Assembly (NCBI RefSeq): GCF_030295915.1 | Contig: NZ_AP027361.1 | Coordinates: 3,472,001 to 3,536,000 of the forward strand | Origin: Thalassotalea sediminis | GTDB lineage: Bacteria > Pseudomonadota > Gammaproteobacteria > Enterobacterales > Alteromonadaceae | Direction: 5' to 3' | Length of the DNA: 64,000 bases | Position numbers and translations under genes: made by a program | Notes under the pieces: model-generated | What the model was told of the DNA's origin: nothing | Seen by the model: only the letters and a program-made list of their open reading frames with translations | Databases searched by the model: none | In this document: positions 48,855-58,647 of the stretch, piece by piece | How the letters are laid out: the number at the start of each line of letters is the position of its first letter | Numbering within the stretch: the stretch's first letter is position 1

Positions 48855-49192
48855 AGCGGCTTTGTTGGAATATTCTTTCGTTTCGATAGATTTTTGCCAA
48901 AAAAAGTGAAATTCAGCTTCTGAATTTCACTTTTTTTGTTTCTATTCCTACATTTTTCTAGCAACACAATGTTGTCTCAACTGCCTTTATATACTGAACC
49001 TAGTAATAATATTCAGATAAACTGATTTCTTATTCTTTATTTATAACCAAGATAAATGAAAGTTATAATGAAAACTTTCATTTCGAAACAAAAAAACCTT
49101 TCGTTTTATTTTATAATCGCCTAAAATTGCGCCCTCAACATAAGTTGAAATACTTAATATTCAAACGTCATACTTTTAGGAGCTGATTCGCT
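48855..49192 (+). other. Intergenic region between mrcA and pckA
   Basis: This 338-bp gap holds the mrcA terminator in its first 90 bp. The remainder is a very AT-rich stretch that presumably carries the pckA promoter. Immediately before the pckA ATG there is a strong ribosome binding site (TTTAGGAGCTG). I find no small gene or RNA here. Confidence 0.6.
48899..48937 (+). terminator. Strong rho-independent terminator after mrcA
   Basis: AAAAAGTGAAATTCAG and CTGAATTTCACTTTTT pair around a three-base loop, giving a long stem followed by seven T. It is 44 bp after the mrcA stop. Confidence 0.9.
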
Positions 49193-50803
49193 ATGACTGC
49201 TTTGCAACAAAATCTAGACTTATCATCATACGGCATTACCGACACAACAGAGGTGGTATACAACCCGTCGTATGAAGTGTTATTTGCAGAAGAAACTAAA
49301 GCAGAACTCAGCGGATTTGATAAAGGTGTAGTTACAGAATCAGGTGCTGTAGCGGTTGATACCGGCATTTTTACAGGTCGTTCACCTAAAGACAAATACA
49401 TTGTTCGTGATGACGTTAGTAAAGATACTGTTTGGTGGTCTGATCAAGGTAAGAATGACAATAAACCAATGAGCCAAGAAACGTGGGATCATTTAAAAGG
49501 TTTAGTGACTTCACGGTTATCAGGAAAACGTCTTTTCGTTGTTGATACTTATTGCGGTGCTAATGAAGATACTCGTTTAAAAGTACGTTTTATCACAGAA
49601 GTAGCGTGGCAAGCACATTTCGTTAAAAACATGTTCATTAGACCTTCAGAAGATGATCTGAAAGATTACGAGCCTGATTTCGTTGTTATGAATGGTGCAA
49701 AAACAACAAACGACAAATGGCAAGAACAAGGATTAAATTCCGAAAATTTTGTTGCTTTCAACTTAACAGAAAAGATGCAACTGATTGGCGGTACATGGTA
49801 CGGCGGTGAAATGAAAAAAGGCATGTTCTCTATGATGAACTACCTTTTACCTCTTAAAGGTATTGCTTCAATGCACTGTAGTGCCAACGTTGGTAAAGAA
49901 GGCGATGTTGCTATTTTCTTTGGTTTATCAGGAACCGGTAAAACAACACTATCAACAGACCCTAAGCGAGAACTAATTGGTGACGATGAGCATGGTTGGG
50001 ATGATAACGGCGTCTTTAACTTCGAGGGCGGTTGTTACGCAAAAACAATCAATTTAAGTAAAGAAAACGAACCTGATATTTTTAATGCTATCCGCCGCGA
50101 TGCATTACTCGAAAATGTCACTGTTGATGATAATGGCAAAATTGATTACGACGACAATTCAAAAACTGAGAATACGCGAGTATCTTATCCAATTCATCAT
50201 ATAGAAAATATTGTAAAACCAGTATCACGCGCAGGACACGCTAAAAAAGTGATCTTTTTAACGGCAGATGCTTTTGGTGTTTTACCACCTGTTGCCAAAT
50301 TAACGCCAGCGCAAACAGAATACTATTTCCTTTCAGGTTTCACCGCTAAACTTGCGGGCACCGAACGTGGTATTACCGAACCAACACCAACGTTTTCAAG
50401 TTGTTTCGGTGCTGCATTCTTAAGTCTTCATCCTACAAAATACGCAGAAGTGCTACGTAAAAGAATGCAAGACGTTGGCGCAGAAGCATACTTGGTAAAC
50501 ACTGGTTGGAATGGCACTGGGAAACGTATTTCAATCAAAGCAACGCGCGCAATTATTGATGCCATATTAGATGGCTCAATTGATAATGGTGAAACAGAGG
50601 TTCTACCATTATTTAATTTAACGGTACCAACAGGCATTGCTGGCGTAGACGATGGCATACTTGACCCAAGAGATACTTACCAAGATCCATCCGAATGGCA
50701 CAACAAAGCTGTTGATTTAGCAAATCGATTCATTAACAATTTTGATAAGTTCACCGACACTGAAAACGGTAAATCACTGGTGAAAGCTGGACCATTGCTA
50801 TAA
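49193..50803 (+). CDS. pckA: Phosphoenolpyruvate carboxykinase (ATP)
   Basis: PckA converts oxaloacetate and ATP to phosphoenolpyruvate, the entry step of gluconeogenesis. The 536-residue protein has [12 protein letters not shown] for substrate binding, the P-loop [11 protein letters not shown] (about 244-254), and the metal site LIGDDEHGW. The start ATG has AGGAG at an ideal distance. A shared terminator separates it from convergent envZ; pck-envZ-ompR is also adjacent in E. coli. Confidence 0.97.
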   Translation: MTALQQNLDLSSYGITDTTEVVYNPSYEVLFAEETKAELSGFDKGVVTESGAVAVDTGIFTGRSPKDKYIVRDDVSKDTVWWSDQGKNDNKPMSQETWDHLKGLVTSRLSGKRLFVVDTYCGANEDTRLKVRFITEVAWQAHFVKNMFIRPSEDDLKDYEPDFVVMNGAKTTNDKWQEQGLNSENFVAFNLTEKMQLIGGTWYGGEMKKGMFSMMNYLLPLKGIASMHCSANVGKEGDVAIFFGLSGTGKTTLSTDPKRELIGDDEHGWDDNGVFNFEGGCYAKTINLSKENEPDIFNAIRRDALLENVTVDDNGKIDYDDNSKTENTRVSYPIHHIENIVKPVSRAGHAKKVIFLTADAFGVLPPVAKLTPAQTEYYFLSGFTAKLAGTERGITEPTPTFSSCFGAAFLSLHPTKYAEVLRKRMQDVGAEAYLVNTGWNGTGKRISIKATRAIIDAILDGSIDNGETEVLPLFNLTVPTGIAGVDDGILDPRDTYQDPSEWHNKAVDLANRFINNFDKFTDTENGKSLVKAGPLL

Positions 50804-50824
50804 TAGCCTCGCAATAATCACAAT

Positions 50825-50851
50825 AAAAAAGCCGGTATAACCGGCTTTTTT
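50825..50851. terminator. Bidirectional terminator between pckA and envZ
   Basis: AAAAAAGCCGGT and ACCGGCTTTTTT pair around a three-base loop. The hairpin is symmetric and flanked by A and T runs, so it can end both pckA (plus) and envZ (minus). Its right edge touches the envZ stop codon. Confidence 0.9.
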
Positions 50852-52148
50852 ATTGTTGTTTTATCGGCAAAATAACTTTTGCCGATAGGCCACCTTCACC
50901 TCTATTTCTCAAAACAATCTTACCGCTATGGGTATCTACAATACGTTTAATAATCGCTAGTCCCAGGCCGCTTCCCTCTGTACCTCGGGCTTTATCTCCC
51001 TGCGTAAAAGGCTGAAACAAGCGATCAATATCATCTTCAGGTATTCCTGGCCCAGTATCACAAACCGCTAAGAACACATGTTGATTGGTTTTTTCCATTC
51101 CTGATTTTATAAGAATATCACCATCACTATAACGCAATGCATTTTGAATAAGATTAGAAAGTACGCGTTTTATAGCAACATAGCGCACAGGTACCTTTGG
51201 AATTTCGCCCGCTTTAAACGTGATAGCTCTATCAACGATTGATTCAGCCTGCACAACTTCGCCAATTAACACATTTAAGTCCGTAGGCTCCATCATGTCT
51301 TTACTGTCATGGCGAATATAATCTATAAATTGATCAATGATGGTATTCATATCATCAATATCGCCTTCAATGCCCTCTTTAAGAAATTCATCTTCTTTAG
51401 ACATCATCTCTGTTGCTAGCCGAATTCGTGTCAGTGGTGTACGTAAATCATGTGAAATACCCGCCATAAGCAAGTTTCGATCTTCCTCTAATTGCTTAAT
51501 CCCTTTAGACATATGGTTAAAGGCTTGGGTTACCGCAACAATTTCAGTCGTGCCATGTTCATTAAGAGGTTCAGGGAATTCGCCTCTACCAACTTGATGT
51601 GCTGCAGATTGCAGAGCCCTTAATGGGCGGTTTAGTTGCCTAACAACAAGCCAGCCCCCCATTACACTCAAACCGCCTAAGATCATGAGTACGATGACTA
51701 ATGGCGTATAATTCGCTTCTTCTAAGCTATTAAGTGGAATTTTGACCCAGTATTCTGGCGCCTGTGGTGGCCTAACCCAATATAGAAAGTCTTCTTCTTG
51801 AGTAAACCTAACTTCGGCAGGTCCACCCAGTAAATTTGACATATTACGTGACGAAATTTCTTTATAAATAGCGCCTCTCAGCCCTTGTTCAAGTGCATCC
51901 TCTTCAGTGTAGACGTTGATACCCGTTTCTTGTTGAAAGGCCTTTACCATACTTGCACTTAAAACAGGTTCGTCTACTTCAATAAAAATTACACGAATTT
52001 GCTTAGCCAGTAATTGCTCTATTTGATCTGAGTTTGGTTGTAAAATATAAACCATGATTGAACCAAGCGTAATAGCCTGGTTAATAAGTAACAATATACC
52101 AATCAATAAAATGGTTTGCCCAAAAGCACTACGTGGCAAAATTCTCAT
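50850..52148 (-). CDS. envZ: Osmosensor histidine kinase EnvZ
   Basis: EnvZ phosphorylates and dephosphorylates OmpR. The 432-residue protein has membrane helices at about 10-32 and 150-170 around a periplasmic domain, then HAMP. HisKA is [21 protein letters not shown]. The ATPase has [12 protein letters not shown] (N box), [10 protein letters not shown] (G1) and [12 protein letters not shown] (G2). It lies 6 bp after ompR. Confidence 0.94.
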   Translation of the reverse strand: MRILPRSAFGQTILLIGILLLINQAITLGSIMVYILQPNSDQIEQLLAKQIRVIFIEVDEPVLSASMVKAFQQETGINVYTEEDALEQGLRGAIYKEISSRNMSNLLGGPAEVRFTQEEDFLYWVRPPQAPEYWVKIPLNSLEEANYTPLVIVLMILGGLSVMGGWLVVRQLNRPLRALQSAAHQVGRGEFPEPLNEHGTTEIVAVTQAFNHMSKGIKQLEEDRNLLMAGISHDLRTPLTRIRLATEMMSKEDEFLKEGIEGDIDDMNTIIDQFIDYIRHDSKDMMEPTDLNVLIGEVVQAESIVDRAITFKAGEIPKVPVRYVAIKRVLSNLIQNALRYSDGDILIKSGMEKTNQHVFLAVCDTGPGIPEDDIDRLFQPFTQGDKARGTEGSGLGLAIIKRIVDTHSGKIVLRNRGEGGLSAKVILPIKQQ

Positions 52149-52154
52149 AAAGTA

Positions 52155-52880
52155 CTAAGCTACAGCTTTACCCTCTGGCACAAATACATACCCAAGACCC
52201 CAAACAGTTTGTATATATCTCGGTTTTGCTGGATCTTCTTCAAGCATACGACGTAGTCGAGAAACCTGAACATCAATACTACGTTCTAACGCTGAGTAGT
52301 CTCTTCCCCTCGCTAAATTCATCAACTTATCTCGTGATAACGGCTCTCTTGGGTGAGTGATCAATGCTTTCAATACAGCAAATTCACCACTGGTCAATGG
52401 CATATTGATATCACCTTTGCTCATCTCTCTCGTGGCTAAATTTAATGAATATTCGCCAAACTCAACAATGTTCTCTTCTTGTGAAGGAGCACCAGGCGCT
52501 TCGGTTACGCGTCTTCTTAATACTGCTTTAATACGGGCCAATAACTCTCGTGGGTTAAACGGTTTAGGCATATAATCGTCGGCACCAAGTTCTAAACCGA
52601 TAATTCTATCAACCTCATCTCCTTTGGCTGTAAGCATCACAATTGGAATATCATTGTTATTTTGTCGTAGTCGACGACAGATTGATAACCCATCCTCACC
52701 CGGTAGCATCAAATCTAATACTAATAAATGAAAGTTTTCTCGCTCCAATAAGCGATCCATTTGTTCTGCATTTGCAGCACTGCGAACAACAAAACTTTGC
52801 TCTACTAAATAACGCTCTAACAAAGCACGTAAACGCATATCGTCATCTACGACTAAAACTTTCGGTGTTTCTTGTCCCAT
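52155..52880 (-). CDS. ompR: Response regulator OmpR
   Basis: OmpR controls porin and osmotic-response genes. The receiver has VVDDDMRLRALL, the Asp in LVLDLMLPGEDG, and Lys in YMPKPFNPREL. The C-terminal winged helix has LTSGEFAVLKALI, DVQVSRLRRMLEEDP and QTVWGLGYVFVP, nearly identical in form to the enterobacterial protein. The length of 241 residues is normal. Together with cpxRA this is the second OmpR-family two-component pair in the window. Confidence 0.97.
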   Translation of the reverse strand: MGQETPKVLVVDDDMRLRALLERYLVEQSFVVRSAANAEQMDRLLERENFHLLVLDLMLPGEDGLSICRRLRQNNNDIPIVMLTAKGDEVDRIIGLELGADDYMPKPFNPRELLARIKAVLRRRVTEAPGAPSQEENIVEFGEYSLNLATREMSKGDINMPLTSGEFAVLKALITHPREPLSRDKLMNLARGRDYSALERSIDVQVSRLRRMLEEDPAKPRYIQTVWGLGYVFVPEGKAVA

Positions 52881-53239
52881 ACCCTCACCATTCTTATAAT
52901 TTTTGACTACGACTACTATAAGCTATTCATTGTAAATATGATAAAGGAAGTATGTGTCAAATCTCCTCGATTTGTTACAAATTATTAAACTTTTTTTTTC
53001 AATATAGGCAAAGACTTATTACAAATAGTTCTATGTTATCGTGATTCAAACAGAATTTGCCTATTTGTTAACCCTTCATCATTCAACACAGAACCCTATA
53101 ACTTATTAAATTGCTTTATTTCATGTCTGTATAACTTTTACAATTTTACCTATCATTAACATGATTAAGTGCTACGTATATAAACGCGTTCGAAAATTTT
53201 TGTATTTTTTATCTACGAAAAACGAGGTAGAATAAAAAC
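52881..53239. other. Intergenic region with a 9-bp spaced dyad upstream of ompR
   Basis: This 359-bp AT-rich gap separates divergent ompR and the LETM1-like gene and must hold both promoters. ATAGGCAAA (53004-53012) recurs inverted as TTTGCCTAT (53056-53064), 43 bp apart. No small gene is evident. Confidence 0.5.
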
Positions 53240-53635
53240 ATGAAAGTTTGGCGATATGTTTTTAGAGCCCCTCGTCGGGTTGTGTCAATCAAACGACGAA
53301 AACACACCACGCAATTGAAGCGTCAGCTGGTGCTCGTTAAGTACGCACTTGCGCAAGAAAAAAAAGAAACGCATGAAATGCTCTCTACCTACAAAAGATA
53401 TACGCGACGCCAAGCTTCTAGCGAAGAAATGAAAATTGCAAACAAGCAATTTTTAGATGTACTTAAAGGGCTAGGGATTGGCGTTTTTGCAGTATTGCCT
53501 TTCGCACCATTAACAATTCCCATTGCCATCAAACTTGGGAAATGGGTTGGTGTTGATATTTTACCAAGTTCGTTTAGTGAGCAACAACTGCGCAAACAAA
53601 CCGTTATTTCAGATAAGAAATCGCTTGATCCGTAA
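53240..53635 (+). CDS. LETM1-like small membrane protein
   Basis: The 131-residue protein has a very basic N-terminal coiled region (about 5-60), then a hydrophobic stretch GLGIGVFAVLPFAPLTIPIA followed by IKLGKWVGVDILPSSF (about 78-112). The order hydrophobic-PFA-LTIPIAIKLG-LPSSF closely resembles the core of the mitochondrial LETM1 domain. The assignment is by motif memory. GAGG precedes the ATG. The 3' end overlaps the next gene, on the other strand, by 32 bp. Confidence 0.55.
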   Translation: MKVWRYVFRAPRRVVSIKRRKHTTQLKRQLVLVKYALAQEKKETHEMLSTYKRYTRRQASSEEMKIANKQFLDVLKGLGIGVFAVLPFAPLTIPIAIKLGKWVGVDILPSSFSEQQLRKQTVISDKKSLDP

Positions 53636-54074
53636 CGCAATGGGTAAATGATTTTTGCCTGTCTGCCTTTGATAACTTTGCAATTGCCTGCCTGACTAAC
53701 TTTTGTTTTACTTTTCTATCTTCCTCAGGCATGCCCTTTAACTGTTCATGAAAGCATCCAATCAAACCAAAATTAAGCGCTGTATCTGAATTAGGCAATT
53801 CACCCTTTAAACAATCAGCGAGTTTTAAAGCAAGTTCATTTCTACCCATTTCTGTGACTAATTGTTTAACACTAGGTTGACTCGCATCAATATTACGCGC
53901 CTTATTACAACCAAAAAACATATCCGCAACAGCAACTACGGGTAACAGTTCTTCATGCTGCTGCTGAAACTTTTCTTTAAGCCATTTATCATAATCAACC
54001 GCTGATTCTTGTGCACAAACAACGAAAGAGATCGCACAACAAAACGAGAAAAGATACATCTTTTGTAATTTCAA
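53604..54074 (-). CDS. Hypothetical secreted protein
   Basis: The 156-residue protein has a signal peptide (about 1-21, cleavage near VCAQ). The mature part is helical, with five Cys (within FFGCNKA, ADCLKGE, IGCFHEQ and THCVTDQ, plus one in the signal region), perhaps forming disulfides. I do not recognise the family. It overlaps the LETM1-like gene tail to tail by 32 bp, and is divergent from the BON gene. Confidence 0.7.
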   Translation of the reverse strand: MKLQKMYLFSFCCAISFVVCAQESAVDYDKWLKEKFQQQHEELLPVVAVADMFFGCNKARNIDASQPSVKQLVTEMGRNELALKLADCLKGELPNSDTALNFGLIGCFHEQLKGMPEEDRKVKQKLVRQAIAKLSKADRQKSFTHCVTDQAISYLK

Positions 54075-54289
54075 ATTAAGCTCTCTAACTATCTACTTGA
54101 TGCCTTAAGTGTACTCTATTTATCATAATATCATTAGTACTTTTCCGGGGTTTCTTAAAAACGTCAGTTGTAATTACTAACTAACTACCATCAGCTTCGT
54201 ACAACGATTTTTTTCAAAATTGCTTGTAATAATTTCAAAAAAAACCAAATCACAAAATAAAAATCAAATTATTTCAATAAGTTAAAGGT

Positions 54290-54305
54290 TGGCATATTCA
54301 TCGCT
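54290..54305 (+). promoter_or_regulatory. Putative sigma-54 promoter of the BON gene
   Basis: TGGCATATTCATCGCT has GG and GC separated by ten bases, as required for -24/-12 elements (consensus TGGCAC-N5-TTGCW). The start of transcription would be about 40 bp before the ATG. A sigma-54 activator gene lies just downstream on the other strand. Confidence 0.6.
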
Positions 54306-54345
54306 TGGTAGTGATTGATTTGTTAATTGAGATCAAGGAGAAATG

Positions 54346-54915
54346 ATGAAATATTTATCAAGTGCATTATTAATCGCAACAACATTAACCCTAGCGCCAG
54401 TAAATGCTAACGAAAACGAATGGACTAAAGAAGCTAAAGACGCTTGGATTGACGGAAAAGCAGAGGCGGTTCTTTTATTTAATGGCAATTTAGACTCGTT
54501 CGATATTAATACGGATGTTCATAAGTCTACCGTAACGTTAACAGGTCAAGTCACGTCCGATGTTGATCGTAAACTTGCAGAGGAATTAGTTTTAGGTGTC
54601 GAAGGTGTCTCTGCTGTTGACAACCAATTAACAGTTTTGAAAGAAAAAGACAGTACATCAACAATTTCAAAGCAAACAGATCAAGCAATGAGCACGATGG
54701 TTGATACTAAAATTGCTGTGGTATTGAAATCACGTTATCTGCTTGATACGGATATTGATGGTACTAACATTAATGTCGACGTAAATGATGGCCGTGTTTC
54801 TTTGACCGGTGAGGTCGGTTCTAAATCCGAAAAAACATTGGTCATTCAAATGGCAAAAAATCTTGATGACGTCGTTTCGGTTTCTGAAGAATTAAGCATT
54901 GCAACAGCTTCTTAA
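54346..54915 (+). CDS. Periplasmic BON-domain protein (OsmY-like)
   Basis: The product (189 residues from the ATG at 54346) has a signal peptide (about 1-21, cleavage near VNAN) and two BON domains (about 45-105 and 125-185), each with the VTLTGQV or VSLTGEV strand. BON proteins bind phospholipid or envelope structures and are often stress-induced. Two ATGs lie in tandem; AAGGAG is two bases from the first and five from the second, favouring the second. A putative sigma-54 promoter precedes the gene. Confidence 0.88.
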   Translation: MKYLSSALLIATTLTLAPVNANENEWTKEAKDAWIDGKAEAVLLFNGNLDSFDINTDVHKSTVTLTGQVTSDVDRKLAEELVLGVEGVSAVDNQLTVLKEKDSTSTISKQTDQAMSTMVDTKIAVVLKSRYLLDTDIDGTNINVDVNDGRVSLTGEVGSKSEKTLVIQMAKNLDDVVSVSEELSIATAS

Positions 54916-54936
54916 CAGCAAACGATAAATAATTAG

Positions 54937-54968
54937 AAAAAGAGCCTTGTTTAATACAAGGCTCTTTT
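54937..54968. terminator. Bidirectional terminator between the BON gene and the sigma-54 activator
   Basis: AAAAAGAGCCTTGT pairs with ACAAGGCTCTTTT around a five-base loop. It is flanked by A and T runs and lies between convergent stops at 54915 and 55003. Confidence 0.87.
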
Positions 54969-55002
54969 ATTGTTCAACATTATAAGTGCAATATGTAAAC
55001 TA

Positions 55003-56334
55003 TTAATCATCTTCATATTTTTCTAATTTGTTGTACAAGGTTTTCACACTAATATCTAAAAGTTTAGCGGTATCACTTTTATTACCTTGTTGTTGTTCGA
55101 GCGTATTTAAAATCGCTTGTTTCTCAACTTCTGCTAATGGAATACCTGTTGGCACAGATAATTCGTTTTCACCGTCCTGCAACGGATCTTCAAGCATGAT
55201 ATGTTCAGCATCAATGACATCAATAGACATAATGTAAGCGCGTTCAATAGTATGCTTTAACTCTCTGACATTCCCTGGCCAATGGTATTGACTAATTTTG
55301 TTCATTGCCTCAGTCGATAACTGCTTACCAAACCCTGCACTAGCATTTTTGTATGCTAAAAAATGTTTTGCGAGGCCTTCTATATCCGAAGAACGACTTC
55401 TTAATGGGGGTACATGTAATAAAAATTGCGCTAAACGAAAATAAAGATCTTCGCGAAACGTGCCTTGAGCAACAGATTGCGCTAAATCGCGATTGGTTGC
55501 TGCGACAATACGAACATCTGCTTTTAGTACCTTGTTACTGCCTACAGGGCTATAATCACCCGTTTCCAATACTCTTAGTAACTGTACTTGCAACTCTTCT
55601 GGCATTTCAGTCACTTCATCAAGAAATAACGTACCACCTTTTGCTTCGGTAAAAAAACCTTGCCGAGCATCCACAGCTCCCGTAAATGCGCCTTTAACAT
55701 GACCAAACAAATCACTTGTTGCTAAGTCTTTTGATAAAGCACCGCAATTAACAGCAACAAATGGGTTTTCTGCACGTTCACTCGCATTATGCACGGTATG
55801 AGCGACGAGCTCTTTACCAACGCCACTTTCACCTACTACTAAAATGCTAGTATCAAACGTTGCAACCTTACGTAAACTGCGATAAAGCTTTTTCATTGCT
55901 CTAGAAGAACCGTAAAGTAAGCCAAATTGATCTAACTCGCTAGATTCAACTTTTCTAGATGTCTCTGAAGATTGTTTGTGTTCGCAAATAATCTCATCGA
56001 GCACATCTGCAAGGTACTCACTGTTAAACGGTGCGCGATAATGATAGGCAGCAGATCTAACAACGGCTTTATCTAAAAGTGGGTTTGGGACTCCCTCACT
56101 CAAAAAAATAAAATCTATCTCTGGATAAAATTGATTTTCACGTAACGCATCGAAATGTTGTTGTTCAAACCTATTTACTTCAATTATCGCGAGATCCGGC
56201 GATTGATTTAATGAATCAATCCAATTTTCTTGTTCTGATTCAATAACTTTAACGTTTTTCTCTAAAGATAAGTTGGCGATAAGCTGTTGATATTTTACGT
56301 TATCAACACTCACTAAGGCCGAAGGATAAGCCAT
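55003..56334 (-). CDS. Sigma-54-dependent transcriptional activator with pseudo-receiver
   Basis: The 443-residue protein has an N-terminal receiver-like domain (about 1-118), an AAA+ domain (about 135-370) and a Fis-type helix-turn-helix (about 398-440). The AAA+ part has Walker A GESGVGKE (168-175), the sigma-54 contact loop GAFTGA (215-220) and Walker B GGTLFLDE. The receiver looks non-functional. The Asp position reads AIIEVN (Glu52), only one acidic-pocket residue remains, and the Lys-Pro is replaced by RAPF. It may be constitutively active or ligand-controlled. No partner kinase is adjacent. Confidence 0.92.
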   Translation of the reverse strand: MAYPSALVSVDNVKYQQLIANLSLEKNVKVIESEQENWIDSLNQSPDLAIIEVNRFEQQHFDALRENQFYPEIDFIFLSEGVPNPLLDKAVVRSAAYHYRAPFNSEYLADVLDEIICEHKQSSETSRKVESSELDQFGLLYGSSRAMKKLYRSLRKVATFDTSILVVGESGVGKELVAHTVHNASERAENPFVAVNCGALSKDLATSDLFGHVKGAFTGAVDARQGFFTEAKGGTLFLDEVTEMPEELQVQLLRVLETGDYSPVGSNKVLKADVRIVAATNRDLAQSVAQGTFREDLYFRLAQFLLHVPPLRSRSSDIEGLAKHFLAYKNASAGFGKQLSTEAMNKISQYHWPGNVRELKHTIERAYIMSIDVIDAEHIMLEDPLQDGENELSVPTGIPLAEVEKQAILNTLEQQQGNKSDTAKLLDISVKTLYNKLEKYEDD

Positions 56335-56458
56335 GCGTAATTTCCGTGTATTGTTCTATTGTCAAAGTTACAAAGTAGCCCTGTAAAAAATACCGAGCTT
56401 CGTCTGAAAAATATTTCCCATTACATCACAAATGGCTTGATACAAGGGGCTTATAGAT

Positions 56459-56474
56459 TGGCATATAACTTGGT
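56459..56474 (+). promoter_or_regulatory. Weak sigma-54-type promoter before the gene at 56512
   Basis: TGGCATATAACTTGGT matches the -24 element, and its TTG matches the -12 element, with correct spacing. The final GC is GG, which normally weakens or abolishes function. It shares TGGCATA with the sites at 54290 and 58592. Confidence 0.35.
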
Positions 56475-56511
56475 TGTTGTCATGTATTGTCGTTTAAATA
56501 GGTAGTTTATC

Positions 56512-56994
56512 GTGACCAGATATATAGATACACCTCATCAATATGGAGATTTAGCGCTTGTTCAACAAGCGATACAAACATGCCAAGAAGAAATTGAGCA
56601 GTGTCTTTCAACGCAATATCAGCTTGTTAATACGAGCCTTTCTGTTGATTTTACAGAGTTACTTGATATTCGACTCAACGCACTGTCTATTTTAAATCAT
56701 ATAATGATGGAACAAAGTCCAAAAATTCGTCAAGACTTTAAGGGAGCCTGCTCGGTGTCAGCCGATGATTATAAAGTAAAGGACGAAAACAATGCCAAAC
56801 CAGCGCAAGCTATTACACAAATGCTTGAGAGCACTAAGCAAACTATCGAGTTGTTAAACAATATTCGCCGCTATACTAAAGACACGTTGATCAAAGATAA
56901 TTTGGCAGGTATTAGCAATCAATTATCTCTTTCCTATCAACAATTAAAGCAATGTAAACAATCACTAAAACACAAAGAGGTTAGTAAAACATGA
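56512..56994 (+). CDS. Hypothetical helical protein
   Basis: The 160-residue protein starts at GTG. It is predicted helical, with no signal peptide or membrane segment. It contains Gln/Leu-rich heptad-like stretches (for example ALVQQAIQTCQEEIEQC and QTIELLNNIRRYTKDTL). I do not recognise the family. It is divergent from the sigma-54 activator and lies upstream of nhaA. Confidence 0.65.
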   Translation: MTRYIDTPHQYGDLALVQQAIQTCQEEIEQCLSTQYQLVNTSLSVDFTELLDIRLNALSILNHIMMEQSPKIRQDFKGACSVSADDYKVKDENNAKPAQAITQMLESTKQTIELLNNIRRYTKDTLIKDNLAGISNQLSLSYQQLKQCKQSLKHKEVSKT

Positions 56995-57088
56995 TGGTTA
57001 GTCCTGTCATAACTGGCAAGATTATTAAATGTGCCGTTTAGCATATTTAAATTCATCAAATTCACTTCAATTTCAGGTATGTTAATAA

Positions 57089-58450
57089 ATGAAAATTAAT
57101 ATTAAAGAACAAGAACGTGAGCGCATGCCGTTAGAGAAAAACTTTGCGCGTATTATTTCACCTTTACAAAACTTCTTGTTAAGTCAATCATCTGCGGGCT
57201 TATTGTTACTCATTGCTACATTCATTGCTTTATTAATGGCAAATACTCAGTGGCATGAAACTTATCTCTGGCTAACTGAATATCCAATTGGCTTTATTTG
57301 GGGCGATACAACCGTCATGCACTCTAGTGTTGATTGGGTTAATGAAGGCCTTATTGTCTTTTTCTTTTTTTTACTCGGGCTGGAAATTAAATACCAAGTC
57401 TTGGCAGGTGAATTGCAAGAAACAAAAAGCTCTATGTTGGCAATTTTTATGGCGTTAGGTGGCATGATTGTCCCTGCTATTGTTTATCTTGCAACGATGG
57501 CATTCATGGGAGGTGATCATTGGCAAGGTTGGGGGATCCCCATGGCTACAGATACCGCCTTTGCCATTGGTCTTCTTGTTTTACTTGGCACACGAGTTCC
57601 CCCTTCAGTACTCGTACTTATTACGGCACTCGCTATTGTAGATGATATGGGCGCTGTACTTATTATCAGTCTTTTTTATACCGATAGCGTTTCACTATTA
57701 CAATTGAGCTACGGTGCTTGCACCCTCGCAGTGATGATCCTAGCAAACGTGTTTGGCGTTCGCTGGGTATGGTTTTACTTATTTTCAGGACTCGTACTGT
57801 GGTGGTTTGTTTCTCACTCAGGCGTTCATGCAACCACTGCAGGTATCCTTGCGGCACTTACAGTTCCAGCAAAACCTTATGCTGATACCCACTGGTTTGC
57901 CAAAAATATGGAACGCTTAGTAAATCACTTTAAGAAAATAGACGATAAGAAAACCACAATATTAGAACAACAAAAGCAACACGATTTAGCTGAAGTTGCC
58001 GAAGATATCGCGAAAACAGCGACAACACCAGTACAACGTTGGCAAAGTAAACTAAGCAAGCCCATTAGTCTATTGGTGCTTCCGTTATTTGCGCTCTTAA
58101 ATGCCGGTGTTGTTTTACCTGACGACGCTCCTTCGATGGCTACTGCAACCGTATTTTGGGCTTCAATGTTGGGGTTGTTTATTGGTAAACCTTTAGGGAT
58201 CTTCTGTTTTGCCTATGCCGCAATAAAATTTGGCCTTGCTAACAGGCCTAGTGATATGTACTGGCGAGATATCGTTGCAACGGGGTGTTTTGCAGGGATT
58301 GGTTTTACCATGTCACTCTTTATCGCCAACCTTGCATTTGTCGGTTCAGAAGCATCACTCGCTCATGCAAAACTAGGTATTTTAGCGGGCTCACTCTTAT
58401 CTGCTTTAATAGGTTTTGGCTTATTTTACAGTAAACACACAAAGCAATAA
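57089..58450 (+). CDS. nhaA: Na+/H+ antiporter NhaA
   Basis: NhaA exchanges two protons for one sodium ion and protects against salt and alkali. The 453-residue protein has about twelve membrane helices. The ion-binding Asp pair is in ALAIVDDMGAV, TDTAFAIGLLVLLG is conserved, and TAGILAALTVP and GIGFTMSLFI appear later. A hydrophilic insert (about 280-318) lies in a loop. The N-terminus carries about 20 extra residues over E. coli; the ATG at 57125 is an alternative start. Confidence 0.95.
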   Translation: MKINIKEQERERMPLEKNFARIISPLQNFLLSQSSAGLLLLIATFIALLMANTQWHETYLWLTEYPIGFIWGDTTVMHSSVDWVNEGLIVFFFFLLGLEIKYQVLAGELQETKSSMLAIFMALGGMIVPAIVYLATMAFMGGDHWQGWGIPMATDTAFAIGLLVLLGTRVPPSVLVLITALAIVDDMGAVLIISLFYTDSVSLLQLSYGACTLAVMILANVFGVRWVWFYLFSGLVLWWFVSHSGVHATTAGILAALTVPAKPYADTHWFAKNMERLVNHFKKIDDKKTTILEQQKQHDLAEVAEDIAKTATTPVQRWQSKLSKPISLLVLPLFALLNAGVVLPDDAPSMATATVFWASMLGLFIGKPLGIFCFAYAAIKFGLANRPSDMYWRDIVATGCFAGIGFTMSLFIANLAFVGSEASLAHAKLGILAGSLLSALIGFGLFYSKHTKQ

Positions 58451-58591
58451 TGTTTTTCGAATTAAAGACAAATAAACGGTAAGTAATTTTTACCATCGTA
58501 TTGAAAAATATTACATGCTTTATTCAAAAAATTGGTGCATACGAACACTTTTAAAATACAAGAAGCTGAATATTAAAGATTTTTTACTTAT

Positions 58592-58607
58592 GGCATAGCA
58601 CCTGCTT
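58592..58607 (+). promoter_or_regulatory. Putative sigma-54 promoter of dps
   Basis: TGGCATAGCACCTGCT has GG and GC ten bases apart and ends TGCT, a good match to the -24/-12 consensus. The predicted start is about 30 bp before the dps ATG. An inverted repeat GGTAA/TTACC at 58478-58494 lies about 100 bp upstream and could bind an activator. Confidence 0.6.
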
Positions 58608-58647
58608 TATCAGTATGAATCATTTAACACTGTAAGGAGTTACCTTT

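Noticed and set aside
57014..57030. TGGCAAG as a further sigma-54 site before nhaA
   Set aside because: There is no GC ten bases after the GG; the -12 element is missing.
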